Origin: Candidatus Nomurabacteria bacterium RIFCSPLOWO2_01_FULL_36_10b
GTDB taxonomy: Bacteria > Patescibacteriota > Minisyncoccia > Phycocordibacterales > UBA1006
Reading direction: 5' to 3'
Assembly: GCA_001785725.1 (NCBI GenBank)
Contig: MFUQ01000015.1
Coordinates: 1 to 29,256 of the forward strand
DNA length: 29,256 nt
Every line of letters starts with the position of its first letter. Position 1 is the first letter of the stretch. The notes below the pieces were generated by a model. The model was not told where the DNA came from, did not search any database, and saw nothing but the letters and a program-made list of their open reading frames with translations. Positions 1 through 7,675 of the stretch are shown here, one piece after another. A program made the position numbers and the translations under genes.

Positions 1-238
1 GAAGCAAATGAGCAAGCCCCTCAACAATACCAGCACTCTTCATATCACCACCCTCATAAATTATAATAAGTGCGCATTCACTACCATCTCCACCCAATGC
101 TGTTGTTACGATAAAATCTCTGATAATATACAGAGGTTCTGTATACATGGTTCCTTTTTCTTCGTGAACTTTTTCTAAATCTTTTAAAAAGGATATAGCT
201 TTAGCAAATGGCCCTGTATAAACATTTTTATAACTCAT
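1..238 (-). CDS. Unidentified protein, 5' part only (runs off the left edge)
   Basis: I read this from the sequence: 79 codons are open from an ATG at 238 to the window edge, with no stop. The protein begins MSYKNVYTGPFAKAISF and has a charged helical stretch (KDLEKVHEEKG), then an alternating hydrophobic stretch (ECALIIIYEGG) that looks like a beta strand of a small alpha/beta domain. I do not recognise the family. The start is well supported: a perfect AGGAGG lies six bases upstream (245-250) and a strong promoter lies further up. This Shine-Dalgarno-led start contrasts with most genes in the window. There is no signal peptide or membrane segment in the visible part, so it is probably cytoplasmic. 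Confidence 0.75.
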   Translation of the reverse strand, partial: MSYKNVYTGPFAKAISFLKDLEKVHEEKGTMYTEPLYIIRDFIVTTALGGDGSECALIIIYEGGDMKSAGIVEGLAHLL

Positions 239-280
239 TTCTTACCTCCTCAAATTTTAAATTGTTATAAACTCACATTC

Positions 281-308
281 AATATACCACTCAATATTAC
301 TATGTCAA
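281..308 (-). promoter_or_regulatory. Sigma-70-type promoter of the left-edge gene
   Basis: On the minus strand a perfect -35 TTGACA (303-308) is followed after 16 bases by TATATT (281-286). Predicted transcription starts near 274, giving a leader of about 36 bases that contains the AGGAGG ribosome site at 245-250. Confidence 0.75.
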
Positions 309-324
309 ACTGAACTATATAACA

Positions 325-356
325 AAAAACCCCCATCAAATGAGGGCTTTTCAATT
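325..356 (-). terminator. Rho-independent terminator of the 44-codon gene
   Basis: Read on the minus strand, a hairpin of CCCTC/GAGGG type with one bulged base and an ATTT loop (about 330-347) is followed by a run of T. It lies just downstream of the small gene at 375-509. The opposite side is also T-rich, so it may work in both directions. Confidence 0.6.
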
Positions 357-374
357 TTTTAAATGTTGTTAGCG

Positions 375-509
375 TTAGCGCTGACTTTCACTATTTTTCT
401 CTTCTGCGTCTGGCGCTTCCTTTGGAATTCTCTGGAAAAAATCCACAAAAACACCAGGAAGAATCATCAACAGAAGGATTGCGACAAATATCAGCCCTGG
501 AGTGTTCAT
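375..509 (-). CDS. Small single-pass membrane protein, 44 aa
   Basis: This short gene lies antisense to an open stretch upstream of priA. It starts at ATG 509 with GAGG about six to nine bases upstream and ends at TAA 375-377. The product begins MNTPGLIFVAILLLMILPGV: residues 5-24 form one hydrophobic segment, followed by a short charged tail rich in Glu, Lys and Ser. Such an N-terminal anchor with a soluble polar tail is common in small membrane proteins of unknown role. A terminator follows within about 30 bases, which supports it being a complete unit. It also explains why the overlapping plus-strand frame before priA looks low-complexity and unlike PriA. Function unknown. Confidence 0.65.
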   Translation of the reverse strand: MNTPGLIFVAILLLMILPGVFVDFFQRIPKEAPDAEEKNSESQR

Positions 510-590
510 AATTGTTCCTCGCTTTCTTTTTTACTTTTTATCAAAAATAATATCTCACTTTTAGTATATCACACTACCCCATTATCGTGC

Positions 591-596
591 TACAAT
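591..596 (+). promoter_or_regulatory. -10 box of priA-like gene (leaderless)
   Basis: TACAAT lies six bases before the ATG at 603, so transcription would begin at about the A of the start codon. No Shine-Dalgarno is present. The -35 region is weak. Confidence 0.5.
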
Positions 597-602
597 CACA
601 TC

Positions 603-2573
603 ATGTATATCCTACATGTCATACCTATAGCCAGAGGGATTCACACTGAAACAGTGGCATATTTTTCTATGAAAGAAGTAAGCCCGGGAGAATTTGTCAG
701 GGTTCCATATAATAATCGTATACTTGTTGCTCTTGTTGTGAAAACACAGATGTTACGCGACTTGAAAGCAGATATTAAAGCAACGCACTTTTCACTTAAA
801 AATATTATTGATGTGTTACAAAACTTCCAACTACCAGAAGCATGTATTCGCGCTGGGTATACATATGCCGAAGAACATCATATGCCAGCACACACTATAT
901 TATCGCAAATTATTCCTCCTAATTTTATTGCTTTTCTAGAAAAGCAATCAGAAAAATCTCTGTATCTTGCTACGCAAGAAAAAAAAGAAGAATCTCTATC
1001 TTCTCGCAGAGAAGATAATAAAAAAAATAATTCATATCATGAAATAAAAAAAGTTAATTCAGTACTCCAACTCCTAAAACATGAAAGATACGAAAAATAT
1101 CGCATAATGGCGCGCGCTAATCTTTCTCAACATAGGTCGCTTCTAATTATCGCGCCATCAACTTATGAAGTAAAAAATATCGCATCTATAGTACAAAAAG
1201 GTATAGAAGAAAAAATATATACATTGCATGGCGCTTTAACCCCAGTACGTCAAAGAAGCGTTTGGAAATCTTTTGCCAGTGTTGAGTCGCCACATGCATA
1301 TGTAGTTATAACAACTCCACATTTTCTTGCATCATGTATTGAAGCTCCAATGATACTAGAGTATGGAATGTGTATTATTGAGTCACCATCATCATCTACA
1401 TATATAAGCACGCATAAAGAACCTGCAATAAATATGCTTCATTATATTGAACGTGCGATGGAATATTCTAATATACCAATATTATATGGAGATACATTAT
1501 TACCTCTTAATATTCTTTACAAAACATGGAAACATGTATATGAAGAGGAAGAAACTTTACAATTTCGTACAATTTCTTCACAAATAAAAATTACTTTTGA
1601 GAGTCGCGAAACGCCAACTTCTAATACTAACGCAAAAAAACCATGGGCTCTTTTCACAGAAAAAGGAAAAGATTTCCTAGCGCGCGCTATTGGAAAAAAT
1701 GGGAAAATAGTTATTTTTGCGCCAAGAACTGGATTAGCAAGTGCAACTGTATGCAAAGATTGTTGGCATACAGTATCATGCCCAAACTGCAATGTGCCTC
1801 TTGTATTAATGAAAGACACTAAAATGGACACGCAAGAGTATCAGTGCCACTATTGTATGATGAAAACTCGTACTGGCGATGTTTGCTCAATATGCCATGG
1901 CCATCGTTTATTATTATTTGGAGTAACAACGCAAAAAATATCAGATGAGATAAATAATTTATTCCCAGATACACAATGTACTATCATTGATAGCCGCCAT
2001 ATAAAAACAGAGGAAGAGCTTCTTGAAACACTAACTAAATGGAAAAGCAATACTAAGTCGCATATATTAATTGGAACATCTATGATGATCCCATATTTAG
2101 ATAATATACAATATTTATATATTCCAACACTTGAATCATTTATGGCACGTACAGAATATGACGCTGATGAGAAACTTGTACGTTTTATTATGACTCTTAC
2201 GCAAATAACTACAGAACACGCATATATCAATATACGCAGTACTGATAATAAAATCATTCAAGCTCTTTCATCACAAAAAATTCAACCATTTTTGCAATAT
2301 GAGCTTGAGCTTAGAAATAAATTTAATTACCCGCCTTTTACGATATATTATGCTATGCAACTTAACTCAGTAAGAGACATAGGAAGCGCAAGCAAATTAA
2401 TACAGCCATATCTCTCAATCATATCTAGTTATCATCCGCATATAACACTAATTAAAAAAGGAACTGATTATTTAAGACCTGGGGTATATCTTATGTTGCG
2501 TATACCAGTAAACGAGCCATTTCCTTACACCTTATTTGAAAAAATTTCATATTCTCTTTTCATAATTTCTTAA
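603..2573 (+). CDS. priA: PriA-like primosomal protein N' lacking ATPase motifs
   Basis: PriA normally reloads the replicative helicase at stalled forks. The start at 603 (MYILHVIPIARGI) gives 656 residues and matches the usual PriA N-terminal DNA-binding domain; 80 more codons are open upstream but overlap a gene on the other strand. The zinc module is intact at about residues 383-430, with CKDC, CPNC, CHYC and CSIC pairs. The C-terminal part, with YELELRNKFNYPPF, is typical of PriA. Missing is the Walker A loop GxxGxGKT: the expected place reads ARANLSQHRSLLIIAP. The DEAH box is also missing, with IIESPSSSTY in its place. I infer a structural or DNA-binding role without ATP-driven unwinding. 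The family call is firm, the inactivity likely. Confidence 0.85.
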   Translation: MYILHVIPIARGIHTETVAYFSMKEVSPGEFVRVPYNNRILVALVVKTQMLRDLKADIKATHFSLKNIIDVLQNFQLPEACIRAGYTYAEEHHMPAHTILSQIIPPNFIAFLEKQSEKSLYLATQEKKEESLSSRREDNKKNNSYHEIKKVNSVLQLLKHERYEKYRIMARANLSQHRSLLIIAPSTYEVKNIASIVQKGIEEKIYTLHGALTPVRQRSVWKSFASVESPHAYVVITTPHFLASCIEAPMILEYGMCIIESPSSSTYISTHKEPAINMLHYIERAMEYSNIPILYGDTLLPLNILYKTWKHVYEEEETLQFRTISSQIKITFESRETPTSNTNAKKPWALFTEKGKDFLARAIGKNGKIVIFAPRTGLASATVCKDCWHTVSCPNCNVPLVLMKDTKMDTQEYQCHYCMMKTRTGDVCSICHGHRLLLFGVTTQKISDEINNLFPDTQCTIIDSRHIKTEEELLETLTKWKSNTKSHILIGTSMMIPYLDNIQYLYIPTLESFMARTEYDADEKLVRFIMTLTQITTEHAYINIRSTDNKIIQALSSQKIQPFLQYELELRNKFNYPPFTIYYAMQLNSVRDIGSASKLIQPYLSIISSYHPHITLIKKGTDYLRPGVYLMLRIPVNEPFPYTLFEKISYSLFIIS

Positions 2574-2622
2574 TAAAAAGGACTTGCGCGGTTATGCCTC
2601 ATATGATAGGATACAACTCACA

Positions 2623-2853
2623 ATGAATATGAGTACAAACATTAATATTACACCTCATAAAAACGAAAACCCAACGCAGGCGTTGCGTCGTTTTACAAAT
2701 GCTTTTAGAGAAGCATCTATTTTGCAAACAGTAAAGGGAAACAGATATTTCCATCGTTTAAAATCAGAACGCTCCGAAAAAGATGGTAAACTTCGTAGAA
2801 TAAAAGATGCTGTGGAATATAAAAATCTCCGTAGAAATGGGAAGATAAATTAA
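2623..2853 (+). CDS. rpsU: Small ribosomal subunit protein bS21
   Basis: A 76-residue basic protein from ATG 2623. The part after the first dozen residues, NENPTQALRRFTNAFREAS, fits the bS21 pattern in which an E-x-x-x-x-x-L-R-R-F helix is followed by more basic helices (RYFHRLKSERSEK, then KLRRIKDAVEYKNLRR). bS21 sits on the 30S platform near the anti-Shine-Dalgarno end of 16S rRNA. The N-terminus is longer than in E. coli, as seen in other CPR bacteria. The start at 2623 is chosen because TACAAC (2612-2617) lies five bases before it, giving a leaderless message; ATG 2629 is an alternative. It sits between priA and ybeY, as expected for a translation and replication cluster. Confidence 0.8.
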   Translation: MNMSTNINITPHKNENPTQALRRFTNAFREASILQTVKGNRYFHRLKSERSEKDGKLRRIKDAVEYKNLRRNGKIN

Positions 2854-2891
2854 TAGTATGCACGGTCTATACAATCTATATAATAATCTTG

Positions 2892-2897
2892 TATAAA
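2892..2897 (+). promoter_or_regulatory. -10 box of ybeY (leaderless)
   Basis: TATAAA is followed by only four bases before the ATG at 2902, and there is no Shine-Dalgarno. This predicts a transcript starting at or within a few bases of the start codon. Confidence 0.5.
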
Positions 2898-2901
2898 ATA
2901 T

Positions 2902-3255
2902 ATGGCTAAAAGTAGCACGCTTCGCATTCCTTTTAATAAAATAAAAAAAGTCATTCTTGGTGCTAATTATAAGTTAAGTCTTGCATTCTCTACTAAAGCA
3001 GTTGCAACTAAATTACACAAAAAATATAAAAAGAAAAATGGCCCAGCAAATATTCTTTCATTTCCTTATAGCAAGAATAATGGAGAGATTTTAATTCATT
3101 TAAATAGTATACGCGATGAAGCAAGTAAATTTGGCCATACATATTCGGAACACTTACTATTTATATATATTCACGGACTTCTTCATTTAAAAGGATACAA
3201 GCACGGTGCTATCATGGAAAAGCAAGAAAATAAATATTTTAAAAAGTTTTCTTAA
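2902..3255 (+). CDS. ybeY: Endoribonuclease YbeY (16S rRNA maturation)
   Basis: YbeY is a metal-dependent endoribonuclease for 16S rRNA 3'-end processing and ribosome quality control. The 117-residue product has the diagnostic metal-binding pattern HGLLHLKGYKH near residues 90-100, meaning three His in H-x3-H-x5-H spacing. Upstream is the ANILSFPY segment, equivalent to the conserved TDVLSFP strand. The usual Asp in GYDH is Lys here, and the protein is shorter than the approximately 150-residue enterobacterial form, at both termini. It follows rpsU by 48 bases, so two translation genes sit together, each with its own -10 box. Confidence 0.88.
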   Translation: MAKSSTLRIPFNKIKKVILGANYKLSLAFSTKAVATKLHKKYKKKNGPANILSFPYSKNNGEILIHLNSIRDEASKFGHTYSEHLLFIYIHGLLHLKGYKHGAIMEKQENKYFKKFS

Positions 3256-3264
3256 CTGAAAAAG

Positions 3265-3285
3265 TAGTCGCGCTTAGCGCGACTA
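3265..3285. repeat. Perfect hairpin with TTA/TAA loop
   Basis: A 9-bp perfect stem, TAGTCGCGC/GCGCGACTA, closes a 3-base loop (TTA on plus, TAA on minus). An A-run on the left would give a T-tract on the minus strand, so it could terminate transcription in that direction. Related palindromes occur after ftsZ and beside ychF. Confidence 0.7.
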
Positions 3286-3352
3286 TGATTGCTATATCAT
3301 ATTTTAAGAATAGTTTAGTCGCGGCAAACGCAACTGTTAGTACTATAAAAAG

Positions 3353-3382
3353 TAGACGCGGTAACCTTCTTTCTGGTATTAT
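3353..3382 (+). promoter_or_regulatory. Promoter of ftsA (leaderless)
   Basis: TAGACG (3353-3358) and TATTAT (3377-3382) are 18 bases apart. The -10 ends six bases before the ATG at 3389, so the message should start at the initiation codon. Confidence 0.5.
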
Positions 3383-3388
3383 ACAGAT

Positions 3389-4591
3389 ATGCCAAGTTCA
3401 TCACACATAATCGTAGGTCTTGATGTCGGTACGAAAACTACACGTGTCATCGTGTGTGAAGTAAATCCATCATCTCGCGACCCTCATGTTATAGGAATAG
3501 GCACAGCACCAACACATGGTTTGCATCATGGATATATTATAAATAGAGCCGATGCCATAAGCAGTATTCGCCAAGCATTACGCGATGCAATGCGTGATGC
3601 GGGTGTTGTTATAAAAAATGTATCTGTGGCTATGGGTGGTATCAGTTTGAACGCTGAATCAGTTACAACAACCGTCACTGTTGAACATCACAGTGGCGAA
3701 GTTAGCGAAAGCGACATAGCGCGCGCAATTGAAGCATGCGAAGATGTTCTTTATACTCGTACAAATAATCGCCGTATACTTCACACAATTCCATTACGCT
3801 TTCATCTAGATGGTGATCCTGTACTTGGAAACCCGATTGGAATGAAGGGAAAGAAATTTTCTGCAAAAGTAATATTCGTAACTTGTCTTGAACATCACTT
3901 TGATGAGATAGTCAGCGTTGTCAGAGATGCTGGAGTAAATGTAACAGATGTTATCGCCGCGCCACTTGCTACAAGTTACCCGGCACTTTCACATAATCAT
4001 AAAATGGCAGGTAGCGCATTAGTTGATATAGGCGCCGAAACTGTTTCAATAATAGTATTTGAGGATGACAAACTTATATCACTTGATATCTTCCCTATTG
4101 GCTCAACTGACATTACAAATGATATCGCTCTTGGTTTCCAAATTCCTCTTGATGATGCTGAACAAGTTAAACTCGGAGCTCTTCCAAAGGACGACCCTAA
4201 AAAGTTTTCTCGTTCTAAATTGGAAGAAATAATCCGCGCTCGTTTTGCTGATATTTTTGAATTAATTGATAGACATCTTTGTGATATAAAACGCAGTAAC
4301 TTACTCCCTGCTGGAATAGTTATAACTGGAGGAGGCGCTTTACTAGAAAATTTTAATATACAAGAATTTGCTAAATCTTGTCTTCACTTGCCAATTCATA
4401 TAGTAACAACAACGAATATAGTTTCGCATAGTAAGAAGAAACTTGATTCATCGTGGTACACAAGCTATGGACTTTGCTGTTCTATTCAACATGACGCAGA
4501 AGTTTATTATAAAGGTCCAAGCGCGTTTGGAAATGTCGGGAAACAGGTAAAGAAAACTATTGGCAAACTTTTTAAGCAATTAATTCCATAA
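3389..4591 (+). CDS. ftsA: Cell division protein FtsA
   Basis: FtsA is an actin-like ATPase that anchors FtsZ to the membrane and recruits the division machinery. The 400-residue protein has the actin-fold phosphate loops: phosphate-1 IIVGLDVGTKTTRVIV at the N-terminus, phosphate-2 ALVDIGAETVSIIVFE near residues 210-225, and the adenosine loop GIVITGGGALLEN near residue 310. The inserted SHS2 (1C) domain follows the first subdomain. The C-terminus ends in a basic amphipathic stretch, GKQVKKTIGKLFKQLIP, the usual membrane-targeting sequence. It lies upstream of ftsZ as in many bacteria, but with a 612-base gap holding terminators and an antisense gene, so the two are transcribed separately here. 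Confidence 0.93.
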   Translation: MPSSSHIIVGLDVGTKTTRVIVCEVNPSSRDPHVIGIGTAPTHGLHHGYIINRADAISSIRQALRDAMRDAGVVIKNVSVAMGGISLNAESVTTTVTVEHHSGEVSESDIARAIEACEDVLYTRTNNRRILHTIPLRFHLDGDPVLGNPIGMKGKKFSAKVIFVTCLEHHFDEIVSVVRDAGVNVTDVIAAPLATSYPALSHNHKMAGSALVDIGAETVSIIVFEDDKLISLDIFPIGSTDITNDIALGFQIPLDDAEQVKLGALPKDDPKKFSRSKLEEIIRARFADIFELIDRHLCDIKRSNLLPAGIVITGGGALLENFNIQEFAKSCLHLPIHIVTTTNIVSHSKKKLDSSWYTSYGLCCSIQHDAEVYYKGPSAFGNVGKQVKKTIGKLFKQLIP

Positions 4592-4618
4592 TTTACATAA
4601 TTTATTTTTATAATGAAA

Positions 4619-4652
4619 AAGACCTAGCGCTACAAGAGCAAGGCCTTTTCCC
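4619..4652. terminator. Bidirectional terminator between ftsA and the 95-aa gene
   Basis: A stem of AAGACCT/AGGCCTT with one mismatch encloses about 15 bases. It has a T-run on the minus-strand side and TTTTC on the plus side. It can end ftsA transcription and also the opposing gene at 4738-5025. Confidence 0.55.
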
Positions 4653-4658
4653 ATAGTT

Positions 4659-4680
4659 ACCAGCTTACGCTGGTTTTTTT
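4659..4680 (+). terminator. Rho-independent terminator downstream of ftsA
   Basis: A perfect 6-bp stem ACCAGC/GCTGGT with a TTAC loop (4659-4674) runs directly into seven T. On the minus strand the loop reads GTAA. Confidence 0.75.
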
Positions 4681-4737
4681 GAACCAACCAACATTTCAAA
4701 GAACGTGTTGTTGGATTGATTATGTCTCCTTGCCCCA

Positions 4738-5025
4738 TCAGCTCATCATTGCGGCGGTAAATGCCATCGCGATATCTTCCCTCCTGTTAGGTTCTATGGA
4801 TGTTCCATAGGAGTACGAGATTCTCGTAACCTCATTAACAAAAGGGCCGAAGCTTTTGGCAATTCCCCTTCTCAAATCCGTTGATGGGAGGACTTCTTCC
4901 TTTATGACTTCCATTGAAGCCACGTTGGAGATGTATCCTTTACCAAGAATGAATTTGATGCCACTTTCTGATTTTGTGGCAACCACGATGAGTGTGGATT
5001 TGGACGATGAATGGTGCCTGGGCAT
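4738..5025 (-). CDS. Hypothetical protein, 95 aa, antisense between ftsA and ftsZ
   Basis: An open frame from ATG 5025 (MPRHHSSSKSTLIVVAT) to a stop at 4738; a TTG two codons upstream is the alternative start. I do not recognise the family. The product has a beta-strand-like stretch (STLIVVATKSE), a short motif IKFILGKGYISN, a charged helix and a closing hydrophobic segment, with no clear membrane span. Its base composition is visibly richer in GC than ftsA or ftsZ. A canonical promoter (5058-5086) points into it and tandem terminators lie at its end, which supports a real gene. No Shine-Dalgarno is seen. Function unknown. Confidence 0.55.
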   Translation of the reverse strand: MPRHHSSSKSTLIVVATKSESGIKFILGKGYISNVASMEVIKEEVLPSTDLRRGIAKSFGPFVNEVTRISYSYGTSIEPNRREDIAMAFTAAMMS

Positions 5026-5057
5026 AATCAAATAATTAATGAGTGAAGTTCTTTTAC

Positions 5058-5086
5058 TTTATACGCCTATTTATGTTATAAGTCAA
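5058..5086 (-). promoter_or_regulatory. Promoter of the antisense 95-aa gene
   Basis: On the minus strand TTGACT (5081-5086) and TATAAA (5058-5063) are separated by exactly 17 bases. Transcription would begin near 5051, about 26 bases before the ATG at 5025. Confidence 0.65.
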
Positions 5087-5167
5087 TAAGATTATGCACC
5101 ATATTTCCACATATAGCTTTTTTAAAATATTCTGCTATGCTTCGGATTGTATGAATATGAATGAATT

Positions 5168-5196
5168 TTGTTTTTATTATTCAGCTAAATTACACT
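5168..5196 (+). promoter_or_regulatory. Promoter of ftsZ (leaderless)
   Basis: TTGTTT (5168-5173) and TACACT (5191-5196) have a 17-base spacer. The ATG at 5204 is seven bases after the -10, exactly where transcription should start. No Shine-Dalgarno is present. This is one of the clearest leaderless starts in the window. Confidence 0.7.
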
Positions 5197-5203
5197 AACC
5201 TTT

Positions 5204-6406
5204 ATGCCTAATGTCAAACCTCGTGATATAAAACCATTTGCAAGAATTAAAGTTATCGGTATCGGTGGCTCTGGTAAGAATGCTGTCAACCACATGATGT
5301 CAAAGAAGATTGATGGAGTTGAATACATCTGTATGAATACTGATGTGCAAGATTTGCACAATGCTAAATCGGAAATGAAAGTACACCTCGGACGTAATCT
5401 AACAAAAGGACGTGGGTCCGGAATGAATCCTGATATCGGTCGTCAAAGCGCTGAAGAAACAAAAGCAGAAATTCAAGAAGCTCTCAAAGGCGCTGATATG
5501 ATATTTATCGCTGGTGGTATGGGTGGCGGTACATGTACTGGTGCATCTCCGGTTGTTGCAAGACTTGCAAAGGAAGAAGGGGTTTTAACAGTAGGTGTGG
5601 TAACACGTCCATTTTTCTTTGAAGGACATCAACGTTTGCAAGTTGCCGACCAAGGTATTAAAGAATTAGAAAAAGAAGTTGATGCTCTAGTTGTAATTCC
5701 AAATGACAGACTTTTGGCCATAACAGGTGAGGACACAAGTTTCAGAGAAGCATTTGCTATGTGTGACGATGTGCTCTTGCAAGCTGTAAAAGGTATTTCA
5801 GAACTTATCACAAAACAAGGAATGATTAACATTGATTACGCTGATATCCAAACTATTCTAGCTGATGCTGGCACCGCATTCATGGGCATTGGTGTCGCAA
5901 CTGGTCAAAATCGCGCGCATGAAGCGGCTCTCGCGGCTATTAATTCTCCACTTCTTGATATCGCCATTGATGGAGCAAAGGGTGTTCTATTCGCAATCTC
6001 TGGTGGCGAAGACCTTAAGATGCAAGAGGTTCACCAAGCGGCAAAAATTATTACTGAATCAATTGACCCTCATGCAAAAGTTATATTCGGTGCTATAGAA
6101 GATGACACACTTAAGAAAGGCGAACTTAAAGTTACAGTTATCGCAACAGGATTCAGTGGCGCCACAATTAAGAAAAAAGAAACCCCTCTTGTTTCAACTA
6201 TTTCATCTCCACGAAAAGATAAAGACAGTGATAATTTAGAAGAATCAACATCAATTCCATTTTCAACAATAACATCAAAGGACTCAAATAAATTTGATGA
6301 GGATTTTTCTGATGATAATATTGACGATAAATCAATTGATACACTGGAAGATTCTGATGAGGATTGGAGTGCTATTCCTGCATTTTTAAGACGATCAAAG
6401 AAATAA
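5204..6406 (+). CDS. ftsZ: Cell division GTPase FtsZ
   Basis: FtsZ is the tubulin-like GTPase that polymerises into the division ring. The 400-residue product has IKVIGIGGSGKNAVNHM near the N-terminus, the tubulin signature GGMGGGTCTGASP around residues 105-117, and the T7-loop region MINIDYADIQTILADAG that completes the active site across the polymer interface. After about residue 320 comes an acidic, Ser/Asp-rich disordered linker. The protein ends with IPAFLRRSKK, the conserved C-terminal peptide that binds FtsA and other partners. Everything expected for an active FtsZ is present. It has its own leaderless promoter and is followed by a strong hairpin terminator. Confidence 0.97.
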   Translation: MPNVKPRDIKPFARIKVIGIGGSGKNAVNHMMSKKIDGVEYICMNTDVQDLHNAKSEMKVHLGRNLTKGRGSGMNPDIGRQSAEETKAEIQEALKGADMIFIAGGMGGGTCTGASPVVARLAKEEGVLTVGVVTRPFFFEGHQRLQVADQGIKELEKEVDALVVIPNDRLLAITGEDTSFREAFAMCDDVLLQAVKGISELITKQGMINIDYADIQTILADAGTAFMGIGVATGQNRAHEAALAAINSPLLDIAIDGAKGVLFAISGGEDLKMQEVHQAAKIITESIDPHAKVIFGAIEDDTLKKGELKVTVIATGFSGATIKKKETPLVSTISSPRKDKDSDNLEESTSIPFSTITSKDSNKFDEDFSDDNIDDKSIDTLEDSDEDWSAIPAFLRRSKK

Positions 6407-6424
6407 TATTTTAATACCCCTCTC

Positions 6425-6455
6425 CTGCAAAACCACGCTAAGCGTGGTTTTGCAG
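6425..6455. terminator. 14-bp perfect hairpin after ftsZ, likely bidirectional terminator
   Basis: CTGCAAAACCACGC pairs perfectly with its complement across a TAA loop. The stem contains an A-run on one side and a T-run on the other, the layout of a terminator that works on both strands. A weaker inverted repeat (TATCTCC/GGAGATA) follows at 6456-6484. Confidence 0.7.
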
Positions 6456-6506
6456 TATCTCCACCTACTACTAGGGGGAGATAAGATATGATATACTAAT
6501 TTTTAT

Positions 6507-7436
6507 ATGACATATGACCTTATAATAATCGGCGCTGGGCCAGCTGGATGCGGAGCAACAATTTATTCTGCTCGCAAGCAACTTAAAACACTTCTAATTA
6601 CACCATCATTTGGCGGTCAATCTGATGTATCATCAGAAATTTATAACTGGATTGGCACGAAAGCAATATCTGGCACTAATTTAGCTCGTAGCATGGAAGA
6701 GCATGTACGATCTTATGTTGGAGAATATCTGACTATTGTTACAAAAGAATCTGCGACAAAACTATCAAAAAATGAAGATGGGACATTTTCGCTCTCTACA
6801 GATAAAAATATATATATGTCACGTTCTATTTTGATAACAGCTGGTTCAGGCAGACGTAAACTTTCAATACCTGGCGCAGACACTTTTGAAAATAAAGGAA
6901 TAGTATATTGTGCTAGTTGCGATGGACCACTTTTTTCTGGGCAAGATGTAGCAGTAATAGGTGGAGGAAATGCGGGATTTGAAACAGCTATGCAATTACT
7001 AGCATACTGCAAACATGTTACACTACTAAATCGTAGTGCGTCATTTAAAGCTGATGCTGTAACAATAAAACATGTTGCGTCTAATCCACACATGACAATT
7101 CTTGCAGAAGTAGAGCCAATTGCTATTATTGGAGAAAAATTTGTAACTGGTCTAACTTACAAATCAACAAAAACTGGAGAAGAAACAACAATACCCGTCA
7201 CTGGGATATTCGTAGAGATTGGCCAAATACCAAATTCCGCTTTTGTAGATGGATTTGTTAATTTAGATAAATATAAACGAATAATCGTTGACCACCGCAC
7301 GCAACGTACATCAATTAATGGAATCTGGGCCGCTGGCGATATTACTGACGGTTTGTATCACCAAAACAATATCTCTGTAGGAGACGCAATTAAAGCAATA
7401 GAAAATATTTATTTATACATAAAAGCTGGAGGATAG
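6507..7436 (+). CDS. trxB: Thioredoxin reductase
   Basis: A two-nucleotide-fold flavoprotein that passes electrons from NADPH through FAD and a redox disulfide to thioredoxin. The 309 residues have the FAD-binding GAGPAGCGATIYSARK at the N-terminus, the redox-active CASC followed by DGP at about residues 137-142, the second Rossmann motif VIGGGNAGFETAMQLL right after it, and the C-terminal FAD motif GIWAAGDITDGLYHQ. The length is typical. The start at 6507 is nine bases after TATACT (6492-6497), again with no Shine-Dalgarno. It is the last plus-strand gene before the minus-strand RHS locus, and no thioredoxin gene is visible next to it. Confidence 0.93.
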   Translation: MTYDLIIIGAGPAGCGATIYSARKQLKTLLITPSFGGQSDVSSEIYNWIGTKAISGTNLARSMEEHVRSYVGEYLTIVTKESATKLSKNEDGTFSLSTDKNIYMSRSILITAGSGRRKLSIPGADTFENKGIVYCASCDGPLFSGQDVAVIGGGNAGFETAMQLLAYCKHVTLLNRSASFKADAVTIKHVASNPHMTILAEVEPIAIIGEKFVTGLTYKSTKTGEETTIPVTGIFVEIGQIPNSAFVDGFVNLDKYKRIIVDHRTQRTSINGIWAAGDITDGLYHQNNISVGDAIKAIENIYLYIKAGG

Positions 7437-7473
7437 TTTTCTAATCTAATAGATTGAGTTTATTACTTTATTT

Positions 7474-7656
7474 TTAGTGTAAATGCGCTCGTTCATAATA
7501 AGTATGGCAATGTTCATGTGACCCAGAAAAATCTAAATGACACCAAATAAATGGTTTTTGATAAACTAGCAATGGCATAACAAAAATAAAAAATAATGTA
7601 AGGATTGCGGTACAAACAACAACTAGTATTATCTTTTTATTTTTATTAAATTTCAT
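7474..7656 (-). CDS. Small membrane protein downstream of RHS toxin (putative immunity gene)
   Basis: A 60-residue protein starting MKFNKNKKIILVVVCTAIL. Residues 8-30 form one strongly hydrophobic segment after a lysine-rich N-terminus. The remainder is short and rich in His and Cys (WCHLDFSGSHEHCHTYYERAHLH is broken here as WCHLDFSGS then HEHCHTYYERAHLH), which could bind metal. It starts 19 bases after the stop of the preceding small membrane gene and is probably transcribed with it and the RHS gene. I do not recognise the family. Its position behind a polymorphic toxin suggests immunity or an accessory role, but this is inference from context only. Confidence 0.5.
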   Translation of the reverse strand: MKFNKNKKIILVVVCTAILTLFFIFVMPLLVYQKPFIWCHLDFSGSHEHCHTYYERAHLH

Positions 7657-7675
7657 TTTATTTGTTGTTCATAAA

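Noticed and set aside
363..602. In-frame 80-codon N-terminal extension of the priA frame
   Set aside because: The translated extension is unlike PriA, overlaps a better-supported small gene on the other strand, and a -10 box sits right before ATG 603.
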